Numbered from the stretch's first letter, positions 32,981-44,250 are shown. The stretch is 64,000 bases of DNA from Parietichytrium sp. I65-24A (GCA_012862575.1 BLSF01000047.1:63853-127852); one strand, 5' to 3'. Made by a program: numbers and translations. Notes: generated by a model from the sequence alone, not told the origin.

Positions 32981-34093
32981 ATTCACAGTGCGTACTCAAC
33001 CCTGTTTCCTGAGCCAACTTTTGTCACCCTTTCCACGTGCGAGTGAGCTCTGTATGCGCTGCGTACAAGTCTTTAAAGTCCTCGAAAGCTTTTTCTATTT
33101 GCAATGCTTTGTGTCCACTGGATGTATGTACCAATGAACACCAATGTAAATGTATGTGTGTGTATGTATGTATGCTTTGGCGCACCACTCATTCGCACAA
33201 GTCGCGCAAGTGACAGCGATAGGTGTGCTCAAGACAGTTCAAGACACTTCAAGGCATGTGTACTGCACAATAAGCGACTATTCGAATACCGCAGGATCGT
33301 ATTCTCTCAACGGCGAGACCAGTCGACCTTCACGTTGCCCTGACCATCCGAGTACTACTCGCTTGAATATGCAAAATTTTAAGATACTTCCTCCCGCTTC
33401 GCGTATGATCCACGACGCAGTTTGCATTCGTTTCAATGCATTCCCATACTTTTCTCTCACTTTTCTCATCGTTTCTCTCTCCGTGTCTGTCTGCCGCTGT
33501 CTGTCTCATCATGAAATCAATCTTGCTTCAAATAGATGTATACATTTGTAGAATTCTTCCAAGAAGTTACGGTACCGGTACGTTGTTTCCCAAGTTCTCA
33601 TTGCTTTGCAATTTGGCAATTGCGACCGCCAATGTGCAGTTGCTTCGTCTCTCTTCTCTCTCTGCATCTTCTCTCTCTCTCTCTCTCATTCATCAGAGTC
33701 TTCTCTCTTTGCAACGATAATCTCATCCTCTCATTCAATCAGTTGAGAATCAGTCACTCAACAATCAATCCGTCAATCCATCAACAATAATAAACAAGCA
33801 AACAATCAATCAATCATCTCAAACACTCAATCTTGATCAATCTCAATCTCAATGTGAATGTTCATTGAAAAGCAACAGTCAATGAAAGTCTTTCAGTCAC
33901 TGAGGTTGTTGGAGTTGCGTGCAGGTTGGACCGCAGTGCACAGTCGTTGACAGCGACAACGAGCTCGTCCTCACGACCAGCTTCATCTTGATCTTGATCT
34001 TGATCTTGATTTTGTTGTTGTCGTTGTTGTTGCTTGTGGCTGTTGCATAGGTTGGCGGAGGTTGGCGGAGGAAAGAGATCGTGGAGAAAGAGA
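32981..34093. other. Divergent promoter region between JmjC and malic enzyme genes
   Basis: No gene. It contains pyrimidine-rich tracts (about 33620-33720), many CAATCAATC-type words (33730-33850), the near-palindrome GGTACCGGTAC at 33571 and a TTGATC hexamer repeat (33985-34035) just before the malic enzyme start. Confidence 0.55.
33985..34035. repeat. TTGATC hexamer then TTG-rich repeat in malic enzyme leader
   Basis: Four TTGATC units followed by TTGTTG units end about 60 bases before the ATG of malic enzyme, probably inside the 5' UTR. Confidence 0.7.
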
Positions 34094-35980
34094 ATGGGTT
34101 TCTCGAAGATGGCTCGGCGTGTCGTGCACGGCGCTGCAAAGATGCGTGCGCGGAGCACGAGGGGTCTGCACGCGAGCGCGGCGCTGGGCGCGAGCGCAAA
34201 GCAGGAGATTGAGTACGTCAACTACTGGGAGGCAGGGCATCGGCTGCTGGAGAACCCTGTGTACAACAAAGGGTCGGCGTTTACGATGAAGGAGAGGGAC
34301 GAGCTCGGGCTCCGCGGGCTCCTGCCGCCGCATGTGGAGACGCTCGAGGAGCAGATCGTTCGTGCGTATCACGCGTACGGCCGCAAGACGACGGACCTGG
34401 AGCGGCACATCTACCTGCGGCAGCTGCAGGACACTAACGAGGTGCTGTTCTACGCGCTGATGCAGCGCAACATCAAGGAGTTTCTGCCCATTCTGTATAC
34501 TCCGACGGTGGGCCAGGCTTGCATTGAGTTCTCGCAGATTTGGCGCAAGCCGCGAGGCGTCTTCATCAGCTACCCGCAAAGGGACTGCATGACTGCGATC
34601 TTCAAAGACCTCGTTGCCAGGGGCTGGACCGGCGCGCCGACCGACGTGGACACTCGCCTCGACGTGCGGGTGATTGTCGTCACCGACGGAGGGCGCATTC
34701 TTGGCTTGGGCGACTTGGGCGCGAACGGAATGGGCATCCCCATTGGGAAGACCAGTCTGTACACGGGCATCGGCGGGATCCCCGGTGCGGAGACCTTGCC
34801 AATTTTTCTAGACGTCGGCACAAACAACCAGTCTTGCCTGAACGACCCAGGCTACATTGGCTGGAGGCATGAACGCCTCAAAGGTGACCAGTACTTTGAA
34901 TTTGTTGATCAGTTTATCCAGAACGTCAAGCGTTTCCTCCCTAATGCGATGTTGCAGTGGGAGGACTTCAACATTGACTGCGCGCAGCCTCTTCTGAACT
35001 CGTATCGCACGGAGCTCTGCTCGTTCAATGACGACATCCAAGGCACGGCTGCCGTCACCGTAGGAACCTTGCTCGCAGCGTGCAAGCGAGTCAATAAGCC
35101 AATATCCAAACAGAAGGTGGTCATCGTGGGCAGCGGCTCTGCAGGTTGCGGCATTGCAAACATGATCCGTCTGGCTATGCAGAAGGAGGGACTCTCAGAG
35201 GCCGAGGCCAGCTCGCGATTCTACATGATCGACAAAGTGGGGCTTTTGCACGAAGGTATGGATGACCTGCGCGACTTCCAGCGGCCACTGGCACAAAAGC
35301 ACGCCGCGCTGGAAAACTGGCCGAAAGGACCACAAGGCACGTATGTCCTCACTGATGTGATGAAGAACGCCATGCCAGATATTCTCATTGGAGTGTCTGG
35401 GGTCCCGGGCCTCTTCACTGAGGAAGCCGTTCGTGCTATGACGGCCAACTGTGACACTGGTAGGCCGATCATCTTTCCACTCAGCAACCCAACCTCCCGA
35501 GTGGAAGCGTTACCCAAGGACATCATGGCGTGGAGCGACAATAAGGCCATCATTGCGACGGGCACAGCTTTCGAGCCTACGGAGGTGACCACGCACTCAG
35601 GTCCGTTTTCCCGCACAATCACCTCGTATCAGCACACACAGTGCAACAACGCGTACATTTTCCCCGGCATTGGGCTGGGAACGAAGGTGGTTGGGGCTAC
35701 GCAGATCAGTGACAAGATGATGATGGCGGCATCGGAGGCATTGGCAGCTTGCGCACCTTCTGGCGATATGGACCCTCTCCTTCCCCCGCTGGACCAGGTT
35801 CTCTCAGCGTCCAAGGTTGTGGGTCACGCCGTGGCCAAAACGGCGATCGAGGAAGGCTACGCAAGATTCAATTCCAAATTGAGCGAAGAGGAGCTAGCTG
35901 CTCACATTGACACCGTCTTCTGGGAACCCAGGTACAAGAACGTTCGCATTGACACCGCAATGTGGACCGATAAAATCTGA
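34094..35980 (+). CDS. Malic enzyme, probably mitochondrial, NAD(P)-dependent
   Basis: A 628-residue malic enzyme that oxidatively decarboxylates malate to pyruvate, making NAD(P)H. The start is the ATG at 34094; a TTG 60 bases upstream is rejected. Residues 1-35 are rich in Arg, Ala and Ser with no acids (MARRVVHGAAKMRARSTRG), a typical mitochondrial presequence. The catalytic region includes LYTPTVG, GRILGLGDLGANGMGIPIGK and the metal-site block ending FNDDIQGTAAV. The nucleotide-binding loop reads GSGSAGCGIA, where many family members have GAGxAxxGIA. Cofactor preference cannot be read with confidence from this. Length is normal for a targeted eukaryotic form. In oleaginous protists such an enzyme is a candidate reductant source, but location in mitochondria argues for a respiratory or anaplerotic role. 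Intronless. Confidence 0.92.
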   Translation: MGFSKMARRVVHGAAKMRARSTRGLHASAALGASAKQEIEYVNYWEAGHRLLENPVYNKGSAFTMKERDELGLRGLLPPHVETLEEQIVRAYHAYGRKTTDLERHIYLRQLQDTNEVLFYALMQRNIKEFLPILYTPTVGQACIEFSQIWRKPRGVFISYPQRDCMTAIFKDLVARGWTGAPTDVDTRLDVRVIVVTDGGRILGLGDLGANGMGIPIGKTSLYTGIGGIPGAETLPIFLDVGTNNQSCLNDPGYIGWRHERLKGDQYFEFVDQFIQNVKRFLPNAMLQWEDFNIDCAQPLLNSYRTELCSFNDDIQGTAAVTVGTLLAACKRVNKPISKQKVVIVGSGSAGCGIANMIRLAMQKEGLSEAEASSRFYMIDKVGLLHEGMDDLRDFQRPLAQKHAALENWPKGPQGTYVLTDVMKNAMPDILIGVSGVPGLFTEEAVRAMTANCDTGRPIIFPLSNPTSRVEALPKDIMAWSDNKAIIATGTAFEPTEVTTHSGPFSRTITSYQHTQCNNAYIFPGIGLGTKVVGATQISDKMMMAASEALAACAPSGDMDPLLPPLDQVLSASKVVGHAVAKTAIEEGYARFNSKLSEEELAAHIDTVFWEPRYKNVRIDTAMWTDKI

Positions 35981-38930
35981 TTTACCGTTAAGAGTTTTTA
36001 TTTCACATTGAAGAAAAAGATTTGCTGCGCGAACGTTCTCGGCAGGATGGCAAGAGCGACAATGCGAGGAGCTTTCACACTTTTTTCCCGCTCTCGCCAT
36101 TCTCTCATATGTCTCCTCCTCTTGCCAGCACTCGAAGGTCCGGTGACACTTATTATTACTTTTATCAATCAAAATGTTGAACTGCAAGTGGGGTCGATCT
36201 TCAACGACGTGACCGCCCGAAAAAATAGACCTCGCAGTTCACTAATTCTTGTGAATCAGTGTCCGGCAACGGTTGCAGCGGGCCAAGGAGGGGGAATCAG
36301 TTGCAGAGAGCCCCGATGCATTACCCAGCAGCCAGGAAGGCAAACTCCCAACTCCAAAAGCTTTTCAACTAGTATTCTAAAAAGCGCAGTACCCGCACTC
36401 TTACCCCTCTTCCGCAACCATCAAGTTCAACTCGCGCTCACTGCAAACTCACTTGCAACTAACTCTCTCTGTCCTGGACGCCGCACGCGACTTCCGACTT
36501 GACTTTTAACTTAGTGCATGAGTTATAACTTTGCTAGTCCGGGTGTGCAGCGAGCGAGGGATTACTTCTCAGCCAAAGACACGAGAGCACATAAGAGCAG
36601 GCAGATCAAAGCAGATCAAAGCAAAAGCCAAAGAGCCATGGGATGAGATGGAGGAAGGTCAGCCCATACAGAGGGAAAGGGGTCTCACAGTCACTGAGTC
36701 GTTTAGTCATTCAGTCATGATCAGTCTCTTCAGAGCACAGTCAGCTCATCCGAACAACGCTCTCGAAGTGTAGTTTACTTGAAACGAACGAAGAAAAGAA
36801 ACCTTTCACTAAATTGATTTGCCGCCGGCTCTTGCGTAGGTTCGTCTGTTTTTTTGTTTATAGAACGCGCACACGCTGAACAGGACGTCCAGGTCGTCCA
36901 GGATCGCAGCTTGCGCTGTTCCTGCTTTGTCCAAATGTGCAAAATGCGCAAAAATGCAAAAAGTGATGGACGGACGAGGACGAGGACGAGCCTTTTGCGC
37001 CGCCACTTTGCCTTGAATTCCATCGCAGCTGGATGAGACAGCCTCACGCGCAAGCCTTTTTCCTTTTTCCTTTTTCCTCTCTCAGATGCATACGAGGAGT
37101 GCGAGTGGCCGCCAGCACTCACTGCACTCTGCGTCCAGTAACGCGTGGAAGAGCGTTCATGGTGCAGCTCGACGTGCAGTAAACATGCAGCTGCAAGTAA
37201 ACCTTGCCACGAGCCCAGTGTTGAAAGGCATGGCCGCGAACTCTGCCTTGGACGCTCTCGTGGTTCTCGACATCTCTCGCTGTTGCTGTTGTGCTCTCCG
37301 AGCTTTCCTCGTCCAATCGCTTTGGCTTTGGCTTCCGGAGATTCCGGAGGGAGGATGCATGAATACATGGACTACATGGATGGATGGATGGAGATTCATA
37401 TAAACTACAACTTGTAAAGCAAGAAGACAAAACAGAATTCAGAAACTCATGTTGCATTCGATTGATCGAACAGCGTTTTGTAAATCCTTCGGTGTAAACT
37501 GTGTAAACTTGCAAAGCCACCAACTTGTAAACACAGGCTATCACAGGCTACATACATATGCAGTTCACACACACCCATCTCTCCCTCTCTCCCTCCTTCC
37601 CTCTCTAACTCTCTCCTCGCGCGAGCCGCTGCTTGCTCCTGTGGTCACCTCTGGTCACCGCCTTTTTATGCGTGATGCGCTGGAGGTCATTCGTTGTTTG
37701 TGTTTGTGTTTAGTTTACATTTACAGTTAGTTTAGTTTGTTTCGCTCTCGGTCCCTCGGGGCCTCTAGGTGCAGCGCACTCATCGGCGAGGTGAGCAAGG
37801 TCAGCTCGTGATCTTTCTTTCATCTTCATCTTCATTGAAATTTGAAAGTTGTGTTTCTTTCGCGACACGATTTGATTTTGCTCTCGCTTGCACTGCTGCG
37901 TTGGAGGATAAGGAAATGTTTGTGAATGTTGGTGGAGGTGGATGTTTTCGCCGTCAAGTTTCGTTGCAATCGCATCGCATTCACAATTGGCGGGACGTCT
38001 GTGCTGCAAGGAAGCAGGCTTACTAGCTAGCGTCGTCCACTGCACTGCTTCGCTCTGCTCTACTGTCTAGACGCCGAGATTGTCCACGTTACTCTTTCTC
38101 GGTACCGGTACCTGCCGAGACAGTGAGACAAATGAGACAGTGAGTCAGTGAGTCGCCATAGCGAGATGGGTACATGTGGAGAGAAAGAAAGAGAGGCAGA
38201 GAGAGAGAGAGAGAGAGAGGGAGGGCTAGTTAGTTAACATGAGCTGAGAGCAGTCGAGAAAGCGTCGGGCAGAGCAGACAGGCAGACCCCTTTCTCCCAT
38301 TGCGCAGTGCACCTTTCCCAGCCACGTCATCTCCCAGTCGCGCACGCGTAGCCCCCGACCTTGTCCCTCTGCTAGGGGCCTCCCTTAGTGTCCACACCTT
38401 CCCTGCCTCGCCGAGTCCGAAGTTGGGTTCTGCCGTGGAGAACCGGAACTACCCGAGCCACACGTGCAAAGCTGTGTTTTCTATTCGCGGCCAACTTGTT
38501 GTGTTGTTCACTTTCCATCTCCATCGATCGATTGATTCCAATCGATTGATTTCAATTGAGTTGAATTTTGACTGATCGACTCATCGATTGCCAATAATTC
38601 ACCACCAAAACCACAACCCATCGACTCCACGCGCTGCGCCGTGTCTTGTACTCGCCCACCCCTCCCATTCCCACACTTCCTCCCCGACACCGCCGCACCT
38701 CGCTCTTACCGGACCTGCCCCCACCTCACACTCAAACACCACCCCTACCGCCTTCGCTATCTGCAAACTAGGAGGTACCGTAGGGCTCGAATAAAAGAGC
38801 CACACTAGCCACATCGGAAAAACTGTGTTGGTTCTAAAAAAGGTCCCTTAACATCCCTTAAGCCGGGAAGAGAGAGTGAGAGTAGTGAGAGAGTAGGAGT
38901 AGAAAGAGAGCCAAAGAGCAAGAAAAAAAG
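35981..38930. other. 2.9 kb intergenic region
   Basis: No supported gene. It has a perfect 12-base palindrome GGTACCGGTACC at 38101-38112, a GA run near 38196-38222 and CTCTCCCTC tracts near 37580-37620. The longest frames, up to 197 codons, have biased arginine/serine content and no domains. Confidence 0.5.
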
Positions 38931-40145
38931 ATGAGCAGCAACAGGTTATCATTCGGTCGGTTGCAGCGACTTGCGAGCAGCGTCGTTTCGAGCGTGATGG
39001 GAAACTCATTGGAGAAAGCGAAGATGGAGAAGGCGAAGGCGTCGGGCAAGAAGAATGTGCTCGTGACCGGTGGCGCAGGGTACATTGGGTCGCACACAGT
39101 GGTGGAGCTGCTGGAGGCCGGGTACAGGGTGACCATCCTGGATAACCTGGACAACTCGTCGCTAAAGTCCGTAGAGCGCGTGATGGAGATCACCGGCGCG
39201 CCGGAGGAGCTGGTGCTGTTCGTGGAGGCGGACCTGATGGACCTGGACAAGTGCGAGGAGGTGTTCAAGGCGTACGGGCCTTTCGACGCGTGCATCCACT
39301 TTGCCGGGCTCAAGGCCGTGGGAGAGTCCGTCCAGCTGCCGCTGTACTATTACGCGAACAATATCCAGGGATCTGTGAATCTCATTCACCTGCTCGACAA
39401 GTACGATTGCCGCGCAGTGGCCTTCAGCAGCAGCGCCACTGTCTACGGGGATCCTGAATCGGTCCCGATCGACGAAACCGCCAAATTGAACAGCACCAAC
39501 CCTTACGGAAAAACCAAGCTCTTCATTGAGGAGATCTTCCGCGACGTGGCAGTCTCTGCGCCGGAAAAGTGGAGCATCGCATTGCTGCGGTACTTCAACC
39601 CTGTTGGAGCCCATGAGTCCGGACTTATTGGAGAAGACCCGCAGGGCATTCCAAACAACCTCGTGCCATTCGTGTCCCAGGTCGCAGTCGGCAAGCTCCC
39701 AAAGCTCAAGGTGTTCGGCAACGACTGGGACACCCCTGATGGAACTGGCGTCCGCGACTACATCCATGTGGTAGACCTCGCCAAAGGGCATGTAGCTGCC
39801 ATCAACAAAGTTCTCCGTGACGCCGGTATTGGCGCAGTTGCTTACAACCTCGGAACTGGCAACGGCACTAGTGTGCTCGAAATTGTCAAGTACATGGAGA
39901 AAGCTTGCGGAAAGGAGATCCCATACGAGTTCGCCCCTCGCCGTAGCGGTGATATCGGCACTTGCTACGCCGACCCAAGCAAAGCCAAGGAGGAGCTCGA
40001 CTGGGAAGCTCATTGCGGAATCGAGGAGGCCATCGCTTCTTCTTGGAACTGGCAGAGCAAGAACCCTACCGGATTCCGCACCGCTGAGGAGGCTGCCAAG
40101 GCGCACGAGCGCAAGTGCGCGGTCTTTTCGATGTACGCCAAGTAA
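38931..40145 (+). CDS. GALE: UDP-glucose 4-epimerase
   Basis: A 404-residue short-chain-dehydrogenase-fold epimerase interconverting UDP-glucose and UDP-galactose (Leloir pathway, supply of galactosyl donors). The Rossmann loop is GGAGYIG at residues 47-53. The catalytic Ser lies in FSSSATVYG and the catalytic Tyr/Lys pair is Y192-GKT-K196 (NPYGKTK). The substrate-binding segments LLRYFNPVGAHESG and DGTGVRDYIHV match GALE proteins. Residues 1-40 are an extension before the fold, rich in basic residues and Ser; it could be a targeting signal, or translation could begin at the in-frame ATG 23 codons later (MGNSLEKA). Length without the extension is usual (about 350). Intronless, in tandem with the ERp29-like gene 480 bases downstream. 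Confidence 0.94.
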   Translation: MSSNRLSFGRLQRLASSVVSSVMGNSLEKAKMEKAKASGKKNVLVTGGAGYIGSHTVVELLEAGYRVTILDNLDNSSLKSVERVMEITGAPEELVLFVEADLMDLDKCEEVFKAYGPFDACIHFAGLKAVGESVQLPLYYYANNIQGSVNLIHLLDKYDCRAVAFSSSATVYGDPESVPIDETAKLNSTNPYGKTKLFIEEIFRDVAVSAPEKWSIALLRYFNPVGAHESGLIGEDPQGIPNNLVPFVSQVAVGKLPKLKVFGNDWDTPDGTGVRDYIHVVDLAKGHVAAINKVLRDAGIGAVAYNLGTGNGTSVLEIVKYMEKACGKEIPYEFAPRRSGDIGTCYADPSKAKEELDWEAHCGIEEAIASSWNWQSKNPTGFRTAEEAAKAHERKCAVFSMYAK

Positions 40146-40622
40146 AACATATGACATCAATTGAACAAAGTCAACATCTTCACCCCCAATGTTTCACCCC
40201 TGTATTTTACTTTTAGAATTCACGACCAAACTACAGCCCATGCCAACCATGGCTGTGCTCTCTTCGCCAAAGAACACAATCGCGTAACACGAGCGAGATC
40301 AATACACAGGAATCCAACTCGCCCCGGTCTGCCGCCTTCCTCGGGCTCTTCCATCTCAGCATCCATCCCGCTTCCCCATCGCTTCCAACTTTGGACTTCT
40401 TCCGAGTTCCAATTACTCGAAACCTTTCTTGATCTTTCTTGGTCGCATAAACTACACCTGCTTCTAACCTAACTCGCCTTAGGCTAAACTTCGATTCTAG
40501 AGAGCTTCCGCGAGCGAGAAAACGCGACCGTTGCGAATGATTGATTGAAAACAGTCGCGCTTCAGGTTAGGTATTAGAATTTGGTGTTCGGAGAGAAGGG
40601 CCGTGGTATACACAGACAGACA
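40146..40622. other. Intergenic spacer, nothing recognised
   Basis: Holds the 3' UTR of the epimerase gene and the promoter of the ERp29-like gene. No repeats of note. Confidence 0.5.
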
Positions 40623-41585
40623 ATGGCGCGGAGATTGGCCGCCGCGGCGCTGATTGTCCTCGGCACAGCGGTGCAGTGGCGTTCGTCCCTCGGGCAAGAC
40701 CTGGACGTGACGACAGAGTGCTGGGCGTCTGGCACGTGCGTTGCCTTGCTCGGGGACGACGATTTTGAACGTTTCGTGGATGCGCATGCTGTGAGCGTAG
40801 TCGTGTTCTTCCAGGGCGGCCACGGCGTGTGGGGGCATTTTCGGCCCGAGATGGAGAGATTGGCGGCGAGCCAAAGGTTTCAAGTCGCAGATGTGGGGCA
40901 CGGGCTACCGCGCGTCGGGTTTGGGGCGTTTGAACTCGCCCCCAGCTCGAAAGTGGTGATGAAGGTGGCCGCAACCGGCCCAATATCTGTCAAGTTATTC
41001 GATAGGAGATTGAAATCGGAAAATCACCACGATGTTTACTCATTTCACAAAAGTGGGCCAAGGTTTATTCTCGATGAAAGCGGCCTGCAAAGCATGCTCG
41101 GCGACTACCTGATGAATAGCACCATGGACGCAGAATTGGACGTTCTTGCCCAAAAATTTTCCCAAGCTTCCCACAACGGAGGCGACATTCAAGCCAAACA
41201 ATTCATCGTAGACGAAGCGCAAGAATACATCGACGGCATCTTGCCAGAGTCCCGGAAGGAAGCTCTTCAGGTATATACCGATATCATGCAAGAGATGCTG
41301 AACCAAGACGGTATGCACAACGTCGCCAAGCTTTACAATAGCTACACGTTGCGACTCGAACAAGCGCAATTGAGGTCAGGCTTACTTCCGCTCCACGTTC
41401 GGACCAAGCTTCTTTTATCGCTGCACGTCGCAGGAAAGATGTCGCACGTGTTGTACGATGGCAAAGAGGAGGATCCCAAGTATCAACGATCATTTACTAA
41501 ACCAGCAGAGCCTCAGCGAGCTCTTCCTGCTCACTCTGCCAAGCTCAAGGCGGAGGCGGAGCGATCAGAAACGTCTTTGTTGTGA
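40623..41585 (+). CDS. ERp29-like secretory-pathway protein
   Basis: A 320-residue protein beginning at the ATG at 40623 with a signal peptide (MARRLAAAALIVLGTAVQW). A TTG further upstream in frame is not used as start. Residues 40-150 look like a thioredoxin fold without an active CxxC: the VVVFFQGG strand continues into HFRPEMERLA. Residues 180-275 are helical and resemble the ERp29 C-terminal domain (EYIDGILPESRKEALQVY, then VAKLY). ERp29 proteins are redox-inactive ER chaperone-like factors. No KDEL-type retrieval signal is seen; the protein ends ETSLL. The last 55 bases overlap the coding end of the opposite-strand ankyrin gene. Assignment is by fold pattern and only moderately sure; another PDI-like relative is possible. 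Confidence 0.6.
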   Translation: MARRLAAAALIVLGTAVQWRSSLGQDLDVTTECWASGTCVALLGDDDFERFVDAHAVSVVVFFQGGHGVWGHFRPEMERLAASQRFQVADVGHGLPRVGFGAFELAPSSKVVMKVAATGPISVKLFDRRLKSENHHDVYSFHKSGPRFILDESGLQSMLGDYLMNSTMDAELDVLAQKFSQASHNGGDIQAKQFIVDEAQEYIDGILPESRKEALQVYTDIMQEMLNQDGMHNVAKLYNSYTLRLEQAQLRSGLLPLHVRTKLLLSLHVAGKMSHVLYDGKEEDPKYQRSFTKPAEPQRALPAHSAKLKAEAERSETSLL

Positions 41586-43207
41586 GCCACTTGCGGCACC
41601 AGGCGCGCAACAAATCGCTCGGCAAGAATACGGACTAGTGTCCGGAATACCTTTTCTCTGTCCACGCGAAACCTTTCGTCGGCTCGAATGATTGCTCCGC
41701 GCATGATGCGCTGGATGTGAACCGCCGCAGACCTCTTCTTGTGAAACAATCTCGTGTAAAAGTACATTCGAAAAATTGCCTGAATCTCAGTGGCGCTGGC
41801 CGTTCTCCGACAGTGGTGCTTTCGGAAGACGAGCTGAATTTTCATTGCACAATACTTTCGCTTTCTTTCTCTTGCCCGAATATCATAGAGTTCTTTTTCG
41901 ACCCTCAGGAGCCGCTTCTTGGAATCTGTCTCAAGCTGTTCTGCTTCCTCCTTCTGAATAATCGCCTCCACGGCGCACTCCTCGGCATGCTTCACGCGCT
42001 GTTCCAGCGTCTTGAGTTTAATACTCCGCGGACTTAGGTTACCTCGTTGCTCCCCTTTACGCATGTTTTTCCTCGCCACAGATTTGACAGACATGGCAAT
42101 GAATTTGTCCAGGTGGTCGTTCTCCTCAAATGCGGTTTTGAGTTGCACCTTTACCAATTCGAGCTGCTTCTCGAGCTCTGATATCTCAAAGTTGGCGTCT
42201 CCCGTGAGACGTTCTGCGGCTCTGCGTTGCGAGTCTGCAAGCTTGACCTTGTCAACAAATTCCGCAATGGTTTGTTTCATCTTAATGGCGTCTTCCTGCA
42301 ATCGCACGCGCAACTTTTGCACTTCCACATCTCGCGATTTGATGACTTGTTTCAAATAGTTTACTTGTTCGCAAAGGTCCTCATTCTCTCGAATCTTTGC
42401 CTCAAGCTCTTGCTGAGTCTTATGATGGTGAATCCCGTCCGTGTTCCGATCCATCACGCTTGACGCAAGGGCCGTTCGGAGTTGTTGGGTTTGTACCTTT
42501 TCCTCCTCCGCCTCTTCATACATCATCTGCAGCGCTTCGTCAAACTTATTTGCCTTTGCGAAGTCCAATACGCTCTTCCCGTGCTTTGTCTTTGCCTCCA
42601 GAGGAGAGCCATTCTTGAGCAAATACAGAGCCACGAGCTGGTGCTTTTCATGTGCAGCTTCATGTAGCGGTAATTCTCCCCCATCTCCCCGCGCACCAAC
42701 GTCCGCCCCCCGACAGACCAGCTCCTTTACGACATCGAGGTTGCCTTTCTGGCAAGCAATATGCAGGGATGTGTACCCATAATACTCCCTATTCCTCCAA
42801 TTCACATCTCCGCCAGCTTGCACAAGCCTGACAACGAGCGCTGCATCGCTGGCTCTGCTCGCCTTCCACAGCGCCAAGTGCACGTCCCCATGGCCCATCA
42901 CCTTGACGTACCTCTGCAATCCGTTGTCCTCCCCGGTCCCATCTGCCATATCTGCCACATCTGCCACATCCGGCAATGCTGGGAGCTTCCTTGCCAGATT
43001 TGCCTTGTACGCCACTGGCGGCACCAGCGCTTGCACCTTCTTTGACACCATTTTGCCGCGCTCCGAGCGGCGTGGGCTGGCCGCATTCATTGCATTGGCC
43101 TCATTGAAAGCATTGACATTGAAAGCATTGACATTGAAAGCATTGGAAGCATTGGAAGGGCTGGCTGGCACGCCCACACATTCATTGCCGCTCGTGCATG
43201 GGTCCAT
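41531..43207 (-). CDS. Ankyrin-repeat, coiled-coil and IQ-motif protein
   Basis: A 558-residue protein starting at the ATG at 43207. Residues 1-95 are low complexity, including an NAFNV repeat (coded by a 15-bp repeat at 43099-43160) and an ADVADVADMAD repeat. Ankyrin repeats fill about 105-225, with clear GYTSLHIACQKGNLDVVKELV and ELPLHEAAHEKHQLVALYLL units. Residues about 225-455 are coiled coil. Three IQ-type helices follow near 460-525 (MKIQLVFRKHH, ATEIQAIFRMYF, VHIQRIMRGAI), which predict calmodulin or centrin binding. Such proteins are often cytoskeletal or ciliary, but nothing here proves that. The stop codon lies inside the opposite-strand ERp29-like coding sequence. Intronless. Confidence 0.8.
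   Translation of the reverse strand: MDPCTSGNECVGVPASPSNASNAFNVNAFNVNAFNEANAMNAASPRRSERGKMVSKKVQALVPPVAYKANLARKLPALPDVADVADMADGTGEDNGLQRYVKVMGHGDVHLALWKASRASDAALVVRLVQAGGDVNWRNREYYGYTSLHIACQKGNLDVVKELVCRGADVGARGDGGELPLHEAAHEKHQLVALYLLKNGSPLEAKTKHGKSVLDFAKANKFDEALQMMYEEAEEEKVQTQQLRTALASSVMDRNTDGIHHHKTQQELEAKIRENEDLCEQVNYLKQVIKSRDVEVQKLRVRLQEDAIKMKQTIAEFVDKVKLADSQRRAAERLTGDANFEISELEKQLELVKVQLKTAFEENDHLDKFIAMSVKSVARKNMRKGEQRGNLSPRSIKLKTLEQRVKHAEECAVEAIIQKEEAEQLETDSKKRLLRVEKELYDIRARERKRKYCAMKIQLVFRKHHCRRTASATEIQAIFRMYFYTRLFHKKRSAAVHIQRIMRGAIIRADERFRVDREKVFRTLVRILAERFVARLVPQVAHNKDVSDRSASALSLAE
43099..43160. repeat. In-frame 15-bp tandem repeat
   Basis: Three to four units of TTGAAAGCATTGACA, coding NAFNV on the minus strand inside the ankyrin gene. 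Length variation here would stay in frame. Confidence 0.85.
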
Positions 43208-44250
43208 CGCCTGCGTCAACCCTTTGCGAAGGAGCCGCGCAGCAGCTTTCGTGTCCGCGCTTTTCGCTCGGCAATGTCGAGTGGATGGGTTGTGGTACTC
43301 GTGTTCTTGTTTCAGGCAGCTGAGCTAGCCGAGCGACGGGACTGGCTGTGGGTAGTGAGTATCGCAGGAGTGCCGCCCGAGGTTGGGGTTTTGTAATATG
43401 AGATTGCGTGTTGTGGCTGCATGTGTGAAACGAAGCGTGTTTGGGTTGGTGCGGATGGTTTGGAGAGATGATTCGTCTCCCTTTTCGTCGGAAAATGGCA
43501 TGGGTTGAAAGAAATGAGTTGAAAACGAAGGTTAAATCATTTTTTTCGTTTCCAAAAAAAAGAAAATTGACATGAAGGTCTTTACATCTGCAACGGACCT
43601 TGCGGAACCCATTTGGTTAGAGATAGTAGAGTTTAGTTAATGCCTTTTAATGTTACTTACCGGTGCCGTAGGCCTTTATACGACTGAAAGATAGATCTGA
43701 ATTCTGATTGATTTATGGGTTTGATAGTTCTGATAGTTCTGATGGATCATGAACATGATGGATGGAATGGCATGAATGATCCTGGATGATCATGAAAGTC
43801 ATCGCCCGAGCTTTCTTGTAATATAATAATACAAATTCCGTTCATGTTCTGAATGAGCAGCCGCGAGCCAACGTCCCGGCAACGTTTGAAGTGCGAGATC
43901 TCGTTAGAAACGGAGTCGGGCAGAGTGAAAAGCAGCGGACTCGTCAAAATTATCAAAATAGCTTCCACGGTTTGGACGATGGACGCCGAAGTGTCTCTGG
44001 GATCCTGCGCTCGACATCTTGACTTCGTTTGCTCGTGAATCAAACAAGGAGAGAATAAGATTGCATTCGTCCTGCGTCATGCCGCACTCGTGAATTTACC
44101 TTGATTGTAAGCACTGGCACTGATCTGAGTGGTTAGAACGCTGTTGATCACACGATTCGTGACGAAAACCCCTTCCTTCCTGCAAAGAAGAACAAGAAAA
44201 AAATAGCAAAGAGAAAAATTGTTGAGCGGTTCAAAATTCTGGATGCGGTT
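43208..44250. other. Intergenic region, nothing recognised
   Basis: Has short GATAGTTCTGAT and GATCATGA-type direct repeats near 43720-43790. No coding frame with recognisable content. Confidence 0.5.

Noticed and set aside
36008-36502. 164-codon frame downstream of malic enzyme
   Set aside because: It overlaps the probable 3' UTR, lacks an ATG at its start, has no domain and shows composition expected of non-coding DNA.
36775-37368. 197-codon minus-strand frame
   Set aside because: Arginine/serine-rich, crosses simple repeats and has no recognisable motif or homologous pattern.
39162-40160. 332-codon frame antisense to the epimerase gene
   Set aside because: Codon bias of the epimerase gene leaves the antisense frame open; its product has no motif, while the plus strand has all epimerase motifs.
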